A stretch of DNA of 64,000 bases, taken from positions 44,579,874 to 44,643,873 of the forward strand of contig NC_080082.1 of assembly GCF_949987535.1 (NCBI RefSeq). Reading direction: 5' to 3'. The notes under the pieces were generated by a model, which had not been told where the DNA came from, did no database searches, and saw nothing but the letters and a program-made list of their open reading frames with translations. A program made the translations under genes and the position numbers. This document shows, piece by piece, positions 21,546-32,459 of the stretch. The number at the start of each line of letters is the position of its first letter. The first letter of the stretch is position 1. This DNA comes from Balaenoptera acutorostrata. Its lineage: Eukaryota > Chordata > Mammalia > Artiodactyla > Balaenopteridae.

Positions 21546-22700
21546 AGCTAATTAGGGGTAACAGTGCTCGGGAGGGTGTAAGGCTAAAACGACAGGGAGC
21601 ACAGGAGGGGACGAGTAGGAGTTGTTGGTTCTCTGCCCCATGAGCCACGTGGTCCTGACTCTGGAAGCCTCCAGGAAGCCAGAGTCAGGGCGTGGAGAAG
21701 CCTGGCTCCCAGGCACCTGGGATGAGCAGGTTTAGGAGAAGAACTGTCCAGCATGCCTCTCACTTCCCTTCCCAAGTCCAAATTTCGGAACAGAAGAGAA
21801 GCATAAGCCACTGGGAGTTGAGCAGATGGCTTTTTCCAAAGCTTTCCCAGTTCTCATTCCATTCAAAGCAAACATGGATTGGGAGCCACAGGGTTTGCAA
21901 ATGCCACTGTGCCGTTTGGAGCTGGTATCTCATTTGCCAGTTTTTAGCCTGTACCTCTGACTTTGCTGCAAAAGAAGAGTTATCCACACTGACCTATATA
22001 TAAAGAAAGAATCTAAATAATGCATTCTAGCCTAATATGGCTGTGATTTCCTTGACAGTGATATAAAAATCACTGACATAAATTGCCTAACAGATAGAAG
22101 ACCCTCAAAAGGAAACAAGGGAGAACACGTCCCCCACTAATTCCATATAAGTCACGGAGATACCACTTTTCCTCGCTCCTGCCCAGAGGAGCCCTCCAGG
22201 CTGGGCTGCACAGGGAACTGGCTGCTCCCTTCTCCTCCCTCCTGGAGGTTAGGTCATCTCCTGGCTTCTCTCTCCAAAGGGCTTACAACAACGAGACTCG
22301 GTTTAGGGCTGGATCTGTCAGTTCCTGTGTGACCAACAAGCCTGGTGCTCGTGGAGAGCTGGGAATGGAAGCATTTCTGGGAGACCCAGGCATGGACTCA
22401 GCCAGCTGAGGCAGAAGAAAAGATTAACCCTGCTCAGGCCAAACCACGGTGTGCCTCCAGCCGATGAGCTGATGGCCACCTTCCTCGTGAGATGGCAAAG
22501 GTGCACCTCTCTTGAGTATAACCATTCTCCTAGCTGGAAGCCAGCTTGACATTGAAGCCCCACTCTAAACACACCACAGTAATATGCTCTTTAGGTCAAT
22601 CCTGTGGTGGAGTTTTTAATGAAGTGAAGACTCTCCTGGGAAGTGAATGGTCCGCCTTTCGTTTACCATGCTGCATCTTCAGAGAGCGAAGGAAGCGTGT
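21546..22700. other. unassigned sequence
   Basis: No repeat or gene recognised. Short frames of up to 103 codons at 21,692-22,003 have no domain. Confidence 0.45.
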
Positions 22701-22708
22701 GGTTTGTG

Positions 22709-22750
22709 CATATGTAGGTAGGTCTGTACCTACAGACCTACCCACATATG
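22709..22750. repeat. near-perfect inverted repeat (hairpin)
   Basis: Two 20-base arms (22,709-22,728 and 22,731-22,750) are reverse complements with one mismatch and a 2-base spacer. The left arm begins CATATGTAGGTAGG and the right arm ends CTACCCACATATG. The flanking bases extend pairing by two to four more positions. It directly abuts a MIR fragment. It is not a family I recognise. It could be a fold-back element remnant or a hairpin-forming spacer. Confidence 0.9.
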
Positions 22751-22764
22751 CATGTGCATGACAA

Positions 22765-22892
22765 CTGACAGCACAACAGTGCTAATATTTGCTGAGTGCA
22801 GGGCCTGTCCTAATCACGTCACAGCATTCTGTCAGTTAGGACAACAACACTATGAGGTAAGTTCTGATATTATCCCCACTTTACAGATTATA
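22765..22892 (-). repeat. MIR SINE fragment
   Basis: 'gctaatatttgctgagtgca', 'ggacaacaacactatgaggt' and 'atattatccccactttacag' match the reverse complement of MIR. Confidence 0.8.
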
Positions 22893-22927
22893 TATCAATC
22901 AAGAAGGATCAAGGCACTGATACAAAA

Positions 22928-23095
22928 ACGGTGGTCCCAGATCAGCAGCATCAGCATCACCTAGGAATGCATTAGAGATACATAGTCTCGCACCAACCCC
23001 CCTCAGAACCTCTGGGAGGGGCCCAGAGGGAGAGCAATCTGTGTGCTAACAAGCCCTCCAGGTGATTCTGACATATGTTAAAATTTGAGGTCCAG
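22928..23095 (+). mobile_element. MER5A hAT-Charlie relic
   Basis: 'ggtggtcccagatcagcagc', 'atcagcatcacctaggaatg', 'ctctgggaggggcccagagg', 'gtgctaacaagccctccagg' and 'tgattctgacatatgttaaa' follow MER5A. It is a non-autonomous relic with no transposase. Confidence 0.88.
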
Positions 23096-23109
23096 CCAGC
23101 TAGGAAAAG

Positions 23110-23335
23110 CAAAAGACCCCAAACCCCAGTTTTGGCCAAAGGCCAAACCCAGCCCACTGCCTATTCTCATAAATAAGGTCTTATTGAAACACAGCTGTGT
23201 CCAATCATTTAGGTGTTGTCTGTGGCTGTTTTCCTGACACAGGGCAGAGCTGAGTAGTTGTGACAGAGGCCACATGGCCCACAAACTGCAAAATATTTCC
23301 CCTCTGACTCTTTACAGAAAGGCCGCCAAACCTTG
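23110..23335 (+). mobile_element. hAT-like DNA transposon relic
   Basis: 'ataaataaggtcttattgaa', 'acacagctgtgtccaatcat', 'gttgtctgtggctgttttcc', 'gagctgagtagttgtgacag' and 'ctgactctttacagaaaggc' form a well-known mammalian non-autonomous repeat lying immediately after the MER5A copy. I do not recall the precise family name. The element is non-coding. Confidence 0.65.
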
Positions 23336-23339
23336 CTTA

Positions 23340-24235
23340 GAGCAACTAAGGTTTGTGTCTCAGTCCCCTTGCAGGGCTGTAGAGGCAACCATGACTGTGT
23401 AACTATCTTCCTCTGGCTTGGCTGTGGGGCAGCCCCTAGCTGGGTCTTTCCCAGTTGTGCCGGTGCTTAAAGCTTTTTCTCTGAAATAACAGGAGTCATT
23501 CATTCACATGTTACTGACCAAAGCCTAACATCCTTGGAGTGGGGAAGTATAATCCACCCCCAGCCCCAGGAGGGACAAAACAAATATTTGCCAATATTAA
23601 TGTAATCCTCGAATCCAGCCCTCTCCTCTGCTCACAAATACACAGTTTGCTCTCCCTCCACAAGAGGAATACACAGCCCTTACACAAGGGAGATGGCTGT
23701 CCCCTCACAGCCTCAGGCTGGGAGGCCAGCATCTCAGGACCATCTCTGCAAGGGAAAATCGGCCTCTCTTACCCCCCACACTCAACATGAGGTGGTGGAG
23801 CAAGGCTACGAACACATAAACACCCAGTGAAGAGGTGGAATGGGAGTGAAGTCTGAGGGTGTCGATAACACTCCTCGGGAAGCCCCAGGACCCTATTTTC
23901 TGCCCTTATATTTGTGCCATGGGAGGTCTTTCCATTCCACTCTTCTTCTTGGCCACCTCTAAAGAGGACAATGGGGAACATTCTCTATTTGGGAGAATGG
24001 CTCCATTTTCTCAGCCAGCCTCTGGACCACATGAGGCTTAAGGGTTGTCTTAAGTCTCAAACAGCCTCAACCTCTATTTGTCCAGGGTGGTGATTCTTTT
24101 GGTAGCAGAAATGTATTTGCTTCTTATTTATATGACTCCAGGCAGATTCATGTAGTATTAGCTATACCCATGGTCCATTTCTCTTGACAATTGTGGGTAC
24201 CCTGATCCCATTGGGTTTCTATAGGAGAGTTGAAC
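23340..24235. other. unassigned sequence
   Basis: No repeat or gene recognised. Frames of 60-83 codons on both strands lack domains. Confidence 0.45.
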
Positions 24236-24239
24236 CCCT

Positions 24240-24360
24240 AGTCTTCCATCCCTGAGGCATAATGGGGAATATAAGGCTCAGAGAGGTGAAGTAAGTTTTC
24301 TCTGACCTCACCCCCTGGTTCTGGACCCAGCTCTCTAGGTGGCACAGTTGTCTATACCAC
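24240..24360 (-). repeat. MIR-like fragment
   Basis: 'ggctcagagaggtgaagtaa' and 'ctggttctggacccagctct' match the reverse complement of MIR. The copy is short. Confidence 0.5.
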
Positions 24361-24519
24361 CTCTACTCATCATTCAAAATCCCCAGGCTTATTCTTTCAT
24401 TCTATAATAAACAATTCCAAAGCCATTTTTGCAGGCTTAGAGGAGATAAGTTAGATGTTCCCTTTAACCCAAAGGTATTTTTCAAAGTCATCCCCATTTG
24501 CTTGCCTCTGAAGACTCAG

Positions 24520-24755
24520 ATATCCTTCTCAAACTTTAATGACACTAGCATCACCTGGATGTAGGGGATGTGCTTGTTAAAAACACAAGGTCCCAAGCCC
24601 CACTCGCTCAGGATCTGATTTCATAGGAGTGGGGTGGAGCTGAGAACAGACATTTTAACAAAGAATCCCCCCAACCCTCCCCACTCCCCAAACACCCAGT
24701 GCTTCTGATGCCGTTGGCTGGCTTACTGCTCTTTGAAAAACATGCCCTATTAGTT
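24520..24755 (+). mobile_element. MER5-like hAT relic
   Basis: 'ccttctcaaactttaatgac', 'actagcatcacctggatgta', 'aaggtcccaagccccactcg', 'agacattttaacaaagaatc' and 'cttctgatgccgttggctgg' give the MER5A order, with an insertion in the last third. It is diverged. Confidence 0.7.
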
Positions 24756-24829
24756 CTCTAATTTCCACCTGGTAGGGGGTGAATAACATTTTGTGAGAAA
24801 GTAGCAACTTCTTCTAAAAGTGCTTGAGA

Positions 24830-24965
24830 GCATGTGAGAAGCACTTTATTAATTTTCACCCCAGTCCTTGAAGGCAGCATCATGATGGTTATAATTGTCC
24901 CTTGATTACTTGGAGGAACTGAAGGGTTCTTAGAGAATAAACCTAGAAACGGAAGCCAAGTGATG
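24830..24965 (-). repeat. MIR-like fragment
   Basis: 'gaagcactttattaattttc', 'catgatggttataattgtcc' and 'cttggaggaactgaaggg' resemble a diverged antisense MIR. Confidence 0.45.
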
Positions 24966-26515
24966 GCCTAATTCACCCAGCAGGCCGGCGAGGGGTGAGG
25001 TTATAAAGGAGCAGACCAGGATGCACAGGGCCCCTCAGAACCAGACCTCAGAAACGCCTCCCCACACCCCTGCAGAAAGAGGAAGGAAGCAGAGAAGGAC
25101 AGGACAAAGGGGAGGCAAGGGGAGAAGGGGGAGCCCCCAAGTCTGCACTCAGTTTTATAAAATGTTGAATTCATTGCCAATATTTTCAACTCAGATAGCT
25201 GCATATAAAAGTTCAAATATGGCATCTCATGAAGACTCAAAAGCTCTGGAAACACGCAGAGCTGACTGCAGCATTCACTTCAGGCAGGGCTTGCAGTCTC
25301 CTGCTGCCAATGACAGCTTCTCTCACCACCTTAACCTTAGGTGGTTGGACAGCAGCCCTGGCCAAGCTGGTCATACTTCCTATCACAGTTAAGCCTTTGA
25401 GAAGAGGGCTGACATTCCTCTTCCTTCTCACTAAATGGTCAAAGATCTGACTTGCAGAGTCTGAGGAAGTGGGAGCCATGAGAAGGCAGATGCCTCTGAA
25501 GGAAAGTGCTCATCATCTTCAAGAGAGCTTGGCTTCTTGCAACTTCATCACACCTCCAATGGAGGAGACCATGGTTGGAACATTCTGTCACAAATTTGGA
25601 CTTCACTAAAATCTGCTCCATCAACATCAGCCATTGTCAGGCCAAGGAAACAAAGGAGAATGTGTGGAAGCAAAACAGGCCCTGCCATGAGAAGAATCTT
25701 GCTTATGTTTTTCCGGTGGCAAATGTATTTGAATAAAGAACTTCTAAGAGAAAATGAACAGATTCAGAATGAGTTTATCACCCACAAAGCTATCATAGGT
25801 TTGTTCATGATATTTGAGAATTAAGTTAGCATTAATTTAAAATTATGTCTCACATAATTAAACAGAGACTTAACAGAGTCTATAGAATAAATCTGACCTT
25901 TGAATGAGATATCTAAAATTTCATATTAATATGCAAAAAATGTAAAATAATTGCATTCAAGCAATAGTTCAAAAACATTTTATCATAATCATACATTCAC
26001 AAAAAAATTAGGAAGGAAAGATCTGGGAACCACTACAGCATTTTCAACATGAGGAAACTAAAAAACTAATAGTCTTTAATGCAGAGCCAACCAATCCGAC
26101 ATGTAGATAATTACCCAATTACTGTGCAGTCTCTGGGAGTCAGTAGAACCAAAGCCACACACTGCAAAGCAGCCAAATGCACAGCCACCTCCCCCTCACT
26201 GGTTGTCATTAACCATCCTTGGAGATTCATATCCTTTCTTAAGAAGCCAACCAGAATTCCAGAACCTCTACTATCTTGTCAGAGCCTGCGTACTCATAAA
26301 GGATGTTTATTGTTGATACTATTAGCTCCAGAAGATATCCAGAAACTCTTTTTCAAAAGTGGTTTTTAAAAATTGCACTAAATAAAATGAATATTTTCCT
26401 TCAAGTGTATCAAATTGATAAACAAAGGGCATGGAATTACAGAGCAAAGGTAACTATGTTTCATAGGATCAAATGGAAGCCCTTATTTAAAAATAAAGTA
26501 TAAACAATTTGAACA
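24966..26515. other. unassigned sequence spanning a composition change
   Basis: GC-rich to about 25,700, then strongly AT-rich. Frames of up to 123 codons (25,021-25,392) have no domain. I see no exon structure and no repeat I can name. Confidence 0.4.
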
Positions 26516-26519
26516 AGTA

Positions 26520-26695
26520 AATTTTTACTTATTCATCCATCCATCCATCCAGGTGTTAATTAAGCTCTTCCTACGTAGATCACTGCAAGTGGTATTGGAG
26601 ATGCAAAAATGACTCCAACAGGTTTCCATGGAAGTTGAGGGTGATGTGAGCATAAAAAACTAGTTTATACATGGCAAAACTACTAAATGCTATCT
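26520..26695 (+). mobile_element. old LINE fragment (L2-like) with (CATC)n
   Basis: A (CATC)n run at 26,534-26,550 precedes 'ggtgttaattaagctcttcc' and 'gtattggagatgcaaaaatg'. This is the common 5' start of the old LINE-like family. Confidence 0.45.
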
Positions 26696-26699
26696 CAGA

Positions 26700-27250
26700 A
26701 CATTTTTGGTGGTAAGTGACATAACCCCACTCAACTTAATCAAAAAAGAGACTTTATTGATTATAAATATCATAAAATATTCAAATAAAATATTCAAATA
26801 AAATATTGATTATAAATATTGATTATTTATAGCTGAATCTTTGGGTATGGGGTTCAAGGAAGCTGGATCCAAGAGATTAAACATTATCATCAGAAATCAG
26901 TCTACATCTCTCCACTCTGCTTTCCTGTGTTGGCTTCATCCTCAGATAGTCTGTCTCTACATGGTAGATTCCTACAGGTGAGGTCTACATTAGCCTTACT
27001 GAAATCTAAGAAGAAAAAGTTTCTCTTACCTTGTGCTTATAGCAAATATCCCAGAATTTGCTTGCTCTAACTGGATCATATTGAATTATGAAAACATCCC
27101 CAAACCCATTTGGGGGGGAGGGTGCATTTTTCTGATTGCCCAGGACTAGTCCATGGGTTCACTCAGGAGCCTGGGAGAAGAAGATCTCAGGTCCATCCAA
27201 ACATCATAGACTGAGCTTGAAGGAAGGGCAACCCCCTGAGAGAAAATAGT
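26700..27250 (+). repeat. unnamed old interspersed repeat, in-window family copy 2
   Basis: 'actcaacttaatcaaaaaag', 'agctggatccaagagattaa', 'ccactctgctttcctgtgtt', 'ggcttcatcctcagatagtc' and a later 'ttgcccaggactagtccatg' segment correspond in order to the block at 16,690-17,010. An AT-rich tandem insert (13-bp unit, about three copies) lies at 26,772-26,807. Confidence 0.5.
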
Positions 27251-27589
27251 GGTGCTATTATCACCACAAGGAGAAACGAATAATAGACAGGTAAAAATAA
27301 CTGTTGCCTCTTACAAATGTTCTAAGAAAAATGCAATTAATGTGCAGTCAGTATCCAGAGGAGAGAGAATAGAAGTGTTATAACAAGTGTAGTGATTTGC
27401 ACATACTGGGAAATGTACAAAGAAAAGGGAGAAACTGAGGAGGAAGCTGCTTGCCCCCTTGGTTTGAGTTCAGCTCCTTTGGATTCTCTATTTTCTGATA
27501 AACCATGGCATATTTGTCAATAAGAGTCACCTCTTTCAGTACCCAACCACCACCTAAGGATCCAGTTAGTTTACCAACCTGGACATCAT
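27251..27589. other. unassigned AT-rich sequence
   Basis: Nothing recognisable. Confidence 0.4.
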
Positions 27590-28830
27590 TTGTTATTAAC
27601 TCATAAATATGCCTTGAGTAATTTCTCTGTTCTGGGTGCTCATCTATGTTCTAAAGTTATGAATGAGTTACGAGTAATGAAAATAACACACAAAAATCCT
27701 GGCCCTATGAAACTTACAGTTCAGTCAGTGAATACAGACAGTAAATAGAAAAGTAAAATGTAATACACAGGATGTCAGATGATGATAAGTGCTTTGGGAA
27801 AAACAAGGCAGGGGAGGGAAAGACATGACTAAAGTAAAGTAGACATGAGAAAAGTCACAATCTTACAGAAAGAATTTTTAAAAAGATGTGAAGGTGAAAG
27901 AGTGAGTCACATGAATATTTAAAGGAAAAACAACCCAGGCATAGTAAACAGCCAATGAAAAGGCCCTGAGGCAGGAGTGTGCCAAAAATCTTTAAGAGGA
28001 CTGCTGTGTCATGGCAAGAGAGGAGAGAGAAGTAGGTAAGATGAGAATGGTAGCAAAGAGGCAGAACATGTAGGGCCTTAGATGTTGTAAGGACTTCGGC
28101 TTTTACACTGAATGGATGGGAAGCAATTGGGTATACTGAATAGAGGAGGTCATAATATGACTTCCATTTATAAATAATCACTCTGGAATTGACGACAGAG
28201 GGAAAGGGCTGAAACAGGGAGACCACTTATGAAACTTCTGCAATAATTTAAGTTAAAGATGTTGTGGTAGCTAGGAAAATTTGATTAAATGTTGAAGGTA
28301 AAGTGACCAGATTTGCTAAAAGACTGTATCGGGGATACTCTCAAGAAGAGTAGTCAAGGATGACACTGAGAATTTTGACCTCGGGGAATGGAAGGATGGA
28401 GTTGCTACCAACTGATATGGGGAAGACTGTAGAAGCAGGTTGAGAGGGTGGGGTGGAAGGTAGGAGTTCTGTTTTGAACATGCTGAGTTTGAGATGACTG
28501 TTACACACCCACATGAACATGGAGAGTATATAGCTGGGTATAAAATTCTACAGTTCAGAGGAGAGGTCTGAGACGGAGAGGACAATTAGGAACTTACTGT
28601 GTAGATGACATTTAAATCCAGGAAAAAATACAATCACTAGAGAAAAAGGGTCAATAAAAGAAAGAATATGTATAAAGACTCCACCTGGGGACATTGCAAT
28701 TTTAGTGATCAAGGAAACAAGGAGAAAATAACAAAAGGGCCTGAGAAGTAAACACCAGTGAGGTAGGAGGAAAACTAGAAGAGTCTAGTTTTCCTGGAAG
28801 CTAAGCAAAAAGTGTTTATGGAGAAAAAAG
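27590..28830 (+). mobile_element. old LINE copy (L2-like; in-window family copy 2)
   Basis: This is the longest copy of the family. It runs from 'gttctgggtgctcatctatg' and 'ctggccctatgaaacttaca' through 'gataagtgctttgggaaaaa', 'aaggccctgaggcaggagtg', 'catgtagggccttagatgtt', 'aatcactctggaattgacga', 'gacactgagaattttgacct' and 'gttctgttttgaacatgctg' to 'ggtaggaggaaaactagaag'. The order matches copy 1 at 1,985-3,400. Minus-strand frames of up to 123 codons here are fortuitous. The family name is uncertain. Confidence 0.6.
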
Positions 28831-29299
28831 TCTTCAAATATTGCAAGTATTTGAAAATATTAAAATATTGCAAACAGCCCAAGTGAGGTGAACACTGATC
28901 ATTGACAATTTTAGTCATCAATGTAAGCCATTAGCAGTTTTAGTGTAGCTATGGGACAGAAGAAGAACTGAAAACAGAACACAACAATGACTCTTTTATA
29001 GAATTTTGCTGTTACATCAGGTACCTAGAAAGATAACCTGCTAGTTCACCAACTCCCCATCCCCCAGAAAACTTAATTTGTTATCTAATATGTCTAATAT
29101 GATGAAAGAGCCAGACTCTGTGTTTGAGTCATCCTCTGCATAGCATTTTTCAGAAAGGATAAAAATCACAAAGTTATATCTAAAGTAATTGAGACCAAAG
29201 TATTTGCAATTAATCTCAAATATGTTAAATGCACTGTTTACATGCAATAAATCAGAAGTTCCCTATGTCACTTTTGATGTCAACACAAAAATCACACAT

Positions 29300-30180
29300 T
29301 CATTTATTTATTCTTTCTTCTCTTTTCAATAATATTTGTTGAGATTTCCAGTTCCAGGAAGGGTGGAATCTTCCCACAGACAGCAATTGTAAACTCTGGA
29401 AAAAATTATAAAGCATGGCTACTTGAGGGAACTAGGAAGCAACCAAAATCAGGCAGAACCTGGATGGGGCTTTTTCTTTGAAATAACAGCACACAGAGAG
29501 TGAGAGCCATAGTCATACCACTTTGCCAGGGAGGTACAAGCTGAAAACTGTGGTCATATTGACTTAACATGTCATAGAAGGGAGTTTGAAACTGCCAGAG
29601 TGTCTGGAAATTGAAGGTGGAAATCCTTCAAAAGAAGAAGCTACAGAGAAGGGGAGTCCCCACATCTGTCTATAAACACCCCTCCAATTCTTGGCTCATC
29701 CCTAAACTGTATATGAATTGTGGAAACTCCAAGAAGCACAAGAAGAAAAGAGCAGCTGGAAAGCTAAAAGACTGACCTGATATGTCAGCTCCTATCCAGT
29801 GCATGGGAGAGAGAGATTTGAGTTCATATCTCAGAAAGCTAGAGGGGCTCAGGAAAAACCTTAACAATTCCACTGAAACCCTAGAAAGACTACGCCTTAG
29901 GAGCTAAGATTCTTCCCGGGATTAAGGGTACGCCCTAGATCTAAGGGCAAAACAATAGACCTGCCTTAACAAAACATAAGATCAAGCCTCCAATAACTCA
30001 AGTGGGCCTGCCTACTATTTAACTGCCTGATAGAACAAAACTCAACACTCTTCAGAGAAAGATAACAATTCAGAGTCTCTACAACATATCATTTATCATG
30101 AGTGGCCACGAGGACCTCAGCTGGGGAAACTGGATTCCATGCTCCAATCCTCCCCAGCTCTCTATAGAAGGAAGTGCATG
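29300..30180 (+). mobile_element. old L1 (L1M-type) 5' region fragment
   Basis: 'ccagttccaggaagggtgga', 'gaaactgccagagtgtctgg', 'ctgaaaccctagaaagacta', 'agatcaagcctccaataact' and 'agaaagataacaattcagag' match, in the same order, the fragment at 46,230-47,830. That fragment continues into recognisable L1M 5' UTR. So this is a piece of an L1 5' region with no ORF attached. Confidence 0.55.
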
Positions 30181-30259
30181 GAGCCCCCGGAAGTGTGGCT
30201 TTCCTAGTAAAAATTAATCCTCTTGGCAAAACTTTACAAAGGAGGAAGCACAAGATCAC

Positions 30260-30830
30260 GTAGTCAAGCTATAAGACCCAATTCTGGGGGCTCTGAGAAT
30301 GCTTCAGGAGGAAGTAATATCCAAGCTAGAAATGGGAGATCAAACAACTCTGAGCCAAGAGGAGGGAAAAGCATATCAAATGCTTGGAGTTGAGAGAGAC
30401 TATGGGTGCAGCTGGAGCAAGATACCAAGGAAATTAGGGGATGGACTGGTAGAATCAAGGGGACAGACAGGCAAATTATGAAAGGACTTGTTCATTGTGT
30501 TAAACAGGTTGGACTTTCCCTGAGAATGATGGAATGCCAACAAAAGGTTTCAAGAGGAGCAATATCATCAAAATTTTAGGGTCAAAAAAAAAAAAAAAAA
30601 TTTTAGGGTCAAAATATTCTCCTGGATAATGCAATGAGTCAATCTGGAGAAAATTGTGTTTGAGGTGCCCAGAGAATGTCCAGATTCCATAAGAAATTGA
30701 GTTTATTTGTCCAGAGCTTAGCAGAAAGGTTAGGTTGATATGGGTAAGTTGATTCTTCAGCCTACTGAGAATTACTGAAGCCTTGGAAGTAAATGAGATA
30801 CTCAGGGAGCAATCAAGGAAATAAAAAGAC
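30260..30830 (+). mobile_element. old LINE fragment (L2-like) interrupted by a poly(A) insertion
   Basis: 'gctggagcaagataccaagg', 'aaaggacttgttcattgtgt', 'ggttggactttccctgagaa' and 'tttcaagaggagcaatatca' follow the old family order. The stretch is broken at 30,588-30,597 by a pure A-run flanked by a 17-bp direct repeat. Confidence 0.5.
30571..30614 (+). mobile_element. poly(A)-only insertion with target-site duplication
   Basis: The 17-base word beginning AAATTTTAGGGTC occurs at 30,571-30,587 and again at 30,598-30,614, separated by adenines only. This is the footprint expected if L1 machinery inserted a transcript so 5'-truncated that only its A-tail was copied. A replication-slippage origin is less likely because the duplicated word is unique sequence. 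Confidence 0.7.
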
Positions 30831-31021
30831 CCTAGGCAGAAACCTGAGAATCACCAGTGTTCAGGCTTAATTGGTTAATGCATTAACAGATAGCACTAGC
30901 AACAGTGTATTTCATGTTACAGATGGGGCCTCCCTGCAATCAGTCTAAATTAATGAATCTTCCAACATCAAATTCACTTCATTAATGTTTGTCCCTCTCT
31001 GTTTTAGATGATCTTCTAGAA

Positions 31022-31213
31022 CAGCAGTTCTTAATCAGGGGACATTTGGCAATGTCTGGAGACATTTTGGTTGCCACAACTAGGGGATGCTACTGGCATC
31101 TAGTAGGTAGAGGACAGAGATACTGTTAACCATCCTACAGTGCACAAGACAGACTCTCACAAAATGAATCATCCAGCCCCAAATGTCATTAGTGCCAAGA
31201 TTGAGAAACCCTG
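31022..31213 (+). mobile_element. MER20 hAT-Charlie element, near complete
   Basis: The element runs from 'cagttcttaatcaggggaca' through 'tttggcaatgtctggagaca', 'ttttggttgccacaactagg', 'ggcatctagtaggtagagga', 'catcctacagtgcacaagac' and 'tcatccagccccaaatgtca' to 'gattgagaaaccctg'. About 190 bp fits the family. It has no transposase. Confidence 0.93.
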
Positions 31214-32055
31214 CTCTAGAAGATCATTGGCCGTTGTAGACCTGCTGGTCTATGGATACTGGTAGCTTTTGTGTTTTCTTCCCAAGCATTCCTATCAGGG
31301 AGTACCCGTTTCTAAGGCTAATATGAAAGAACCCTGTTATTATCATACAACTGAATGAAACCAAAATCTGAAAATACCAAGTTGCACAGATCTGGGGAGA
31401 TACAGGAACTATAGCTTTCACCTGTGACTTACACGTGGGAAAACTAATAAGACAATCTCAGGGGCAGTAATGCATGAGTTTCATGATGCCATGGATACAA
31501 ACCAATCAAATTATGTAAGAGACAAACAAGTACTACCAGGAGTTGCTTAACATTTTATGAACAGAATGGTCTCTCAAGTCTCAGAGGAAATGGCCAATCA
31601 GTACTACTGATTGCTGGTTTTGTTTCTGTTAATAAGATAAGTAAGTGGGGGATCATGTGATCTCATCCTCTGACTACACTGATATAGAGCGGTGCTGTGC
31701 TATCCAAAGGAGAGAGGGAAGACATGAGATTTGCCTGGAGCTGAGCCCCATGTTGGCTCTGTCTTCCTAGAAATGAACCTCCCACGTCTTGAGCCCCTGC
31801 TCTGACCCAAAACCAGGACTGAGTGATGGGAGCCAACAGGAGCAATGGACCAAGTTTGAGGCAAAGTTCCAGTTAGACTGGGGTTCTGATAGGTATGGGC
31901 ACATGTGGCAAACTAGCGAGACAGTGGGCCAAAACTCTATTTGGATGGAGAACCAAAGAGCCTCCCAAGAGAGTATTGAAAGCTAAAGCAAGAGTGAGAG
32001 CAAAAGATAGAGAGAGAAAACACTTACCCAAATGAGCCAGAGCCAGGCCATTTTT
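31214..32055. other. unassigned sequence
   Basis: No repeat or gene recognised. Confidence 0.4.
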
Positions 32056-32056
32056 C

Positions 32057-32198
32057 TGCTCAAAGTGTGGTCTACCAACCAGCAGCATCAGCACCACTTG
32101 GAAACTTAGAAATGCAGGTCAGGTCCCATTCCTGACCTACTGATTTAGAGTCTGCGTTTTAACAAGATCTCCAGTTAAAGTCTAAGAAGCACTGATTG
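32057..32198 (+). mobile_element. MER5A hAT-Charlie relic
   Basis: 'tgctcaaagtgtggtctacc', 'aaccagcagcatcagcacca', 'cttggaaacttagaaatgca', 'gacctactgatttagagtct' and 'gcgttttaacaagatctcca' follow the MER5A consensus closely. Confidence 0.92.
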
Positions 32199-32459
32199 TG
32201 CCCTGGGTTGAGGGAAAAGGGGTGATGTACTCAGATACAGGTGGATCCCAGCAGACTGCCTCCCCACCCAGACCCTCAGGTTCATACCTAAATGCTGTGG
32301 AGCCCTTAGAAGAGCTATTTCATTGAAACTCTCTTAACTGGTTGAGGAAAGGAGAGACATGGCTTTGGTACACAGAGAGCACATTACACAAACTGAGGGA
32401 GGATGTTCCCTCCTGCTTTGCCAAACACTGCTGTGGCACCTCTCAACTCGTATTCAAGG

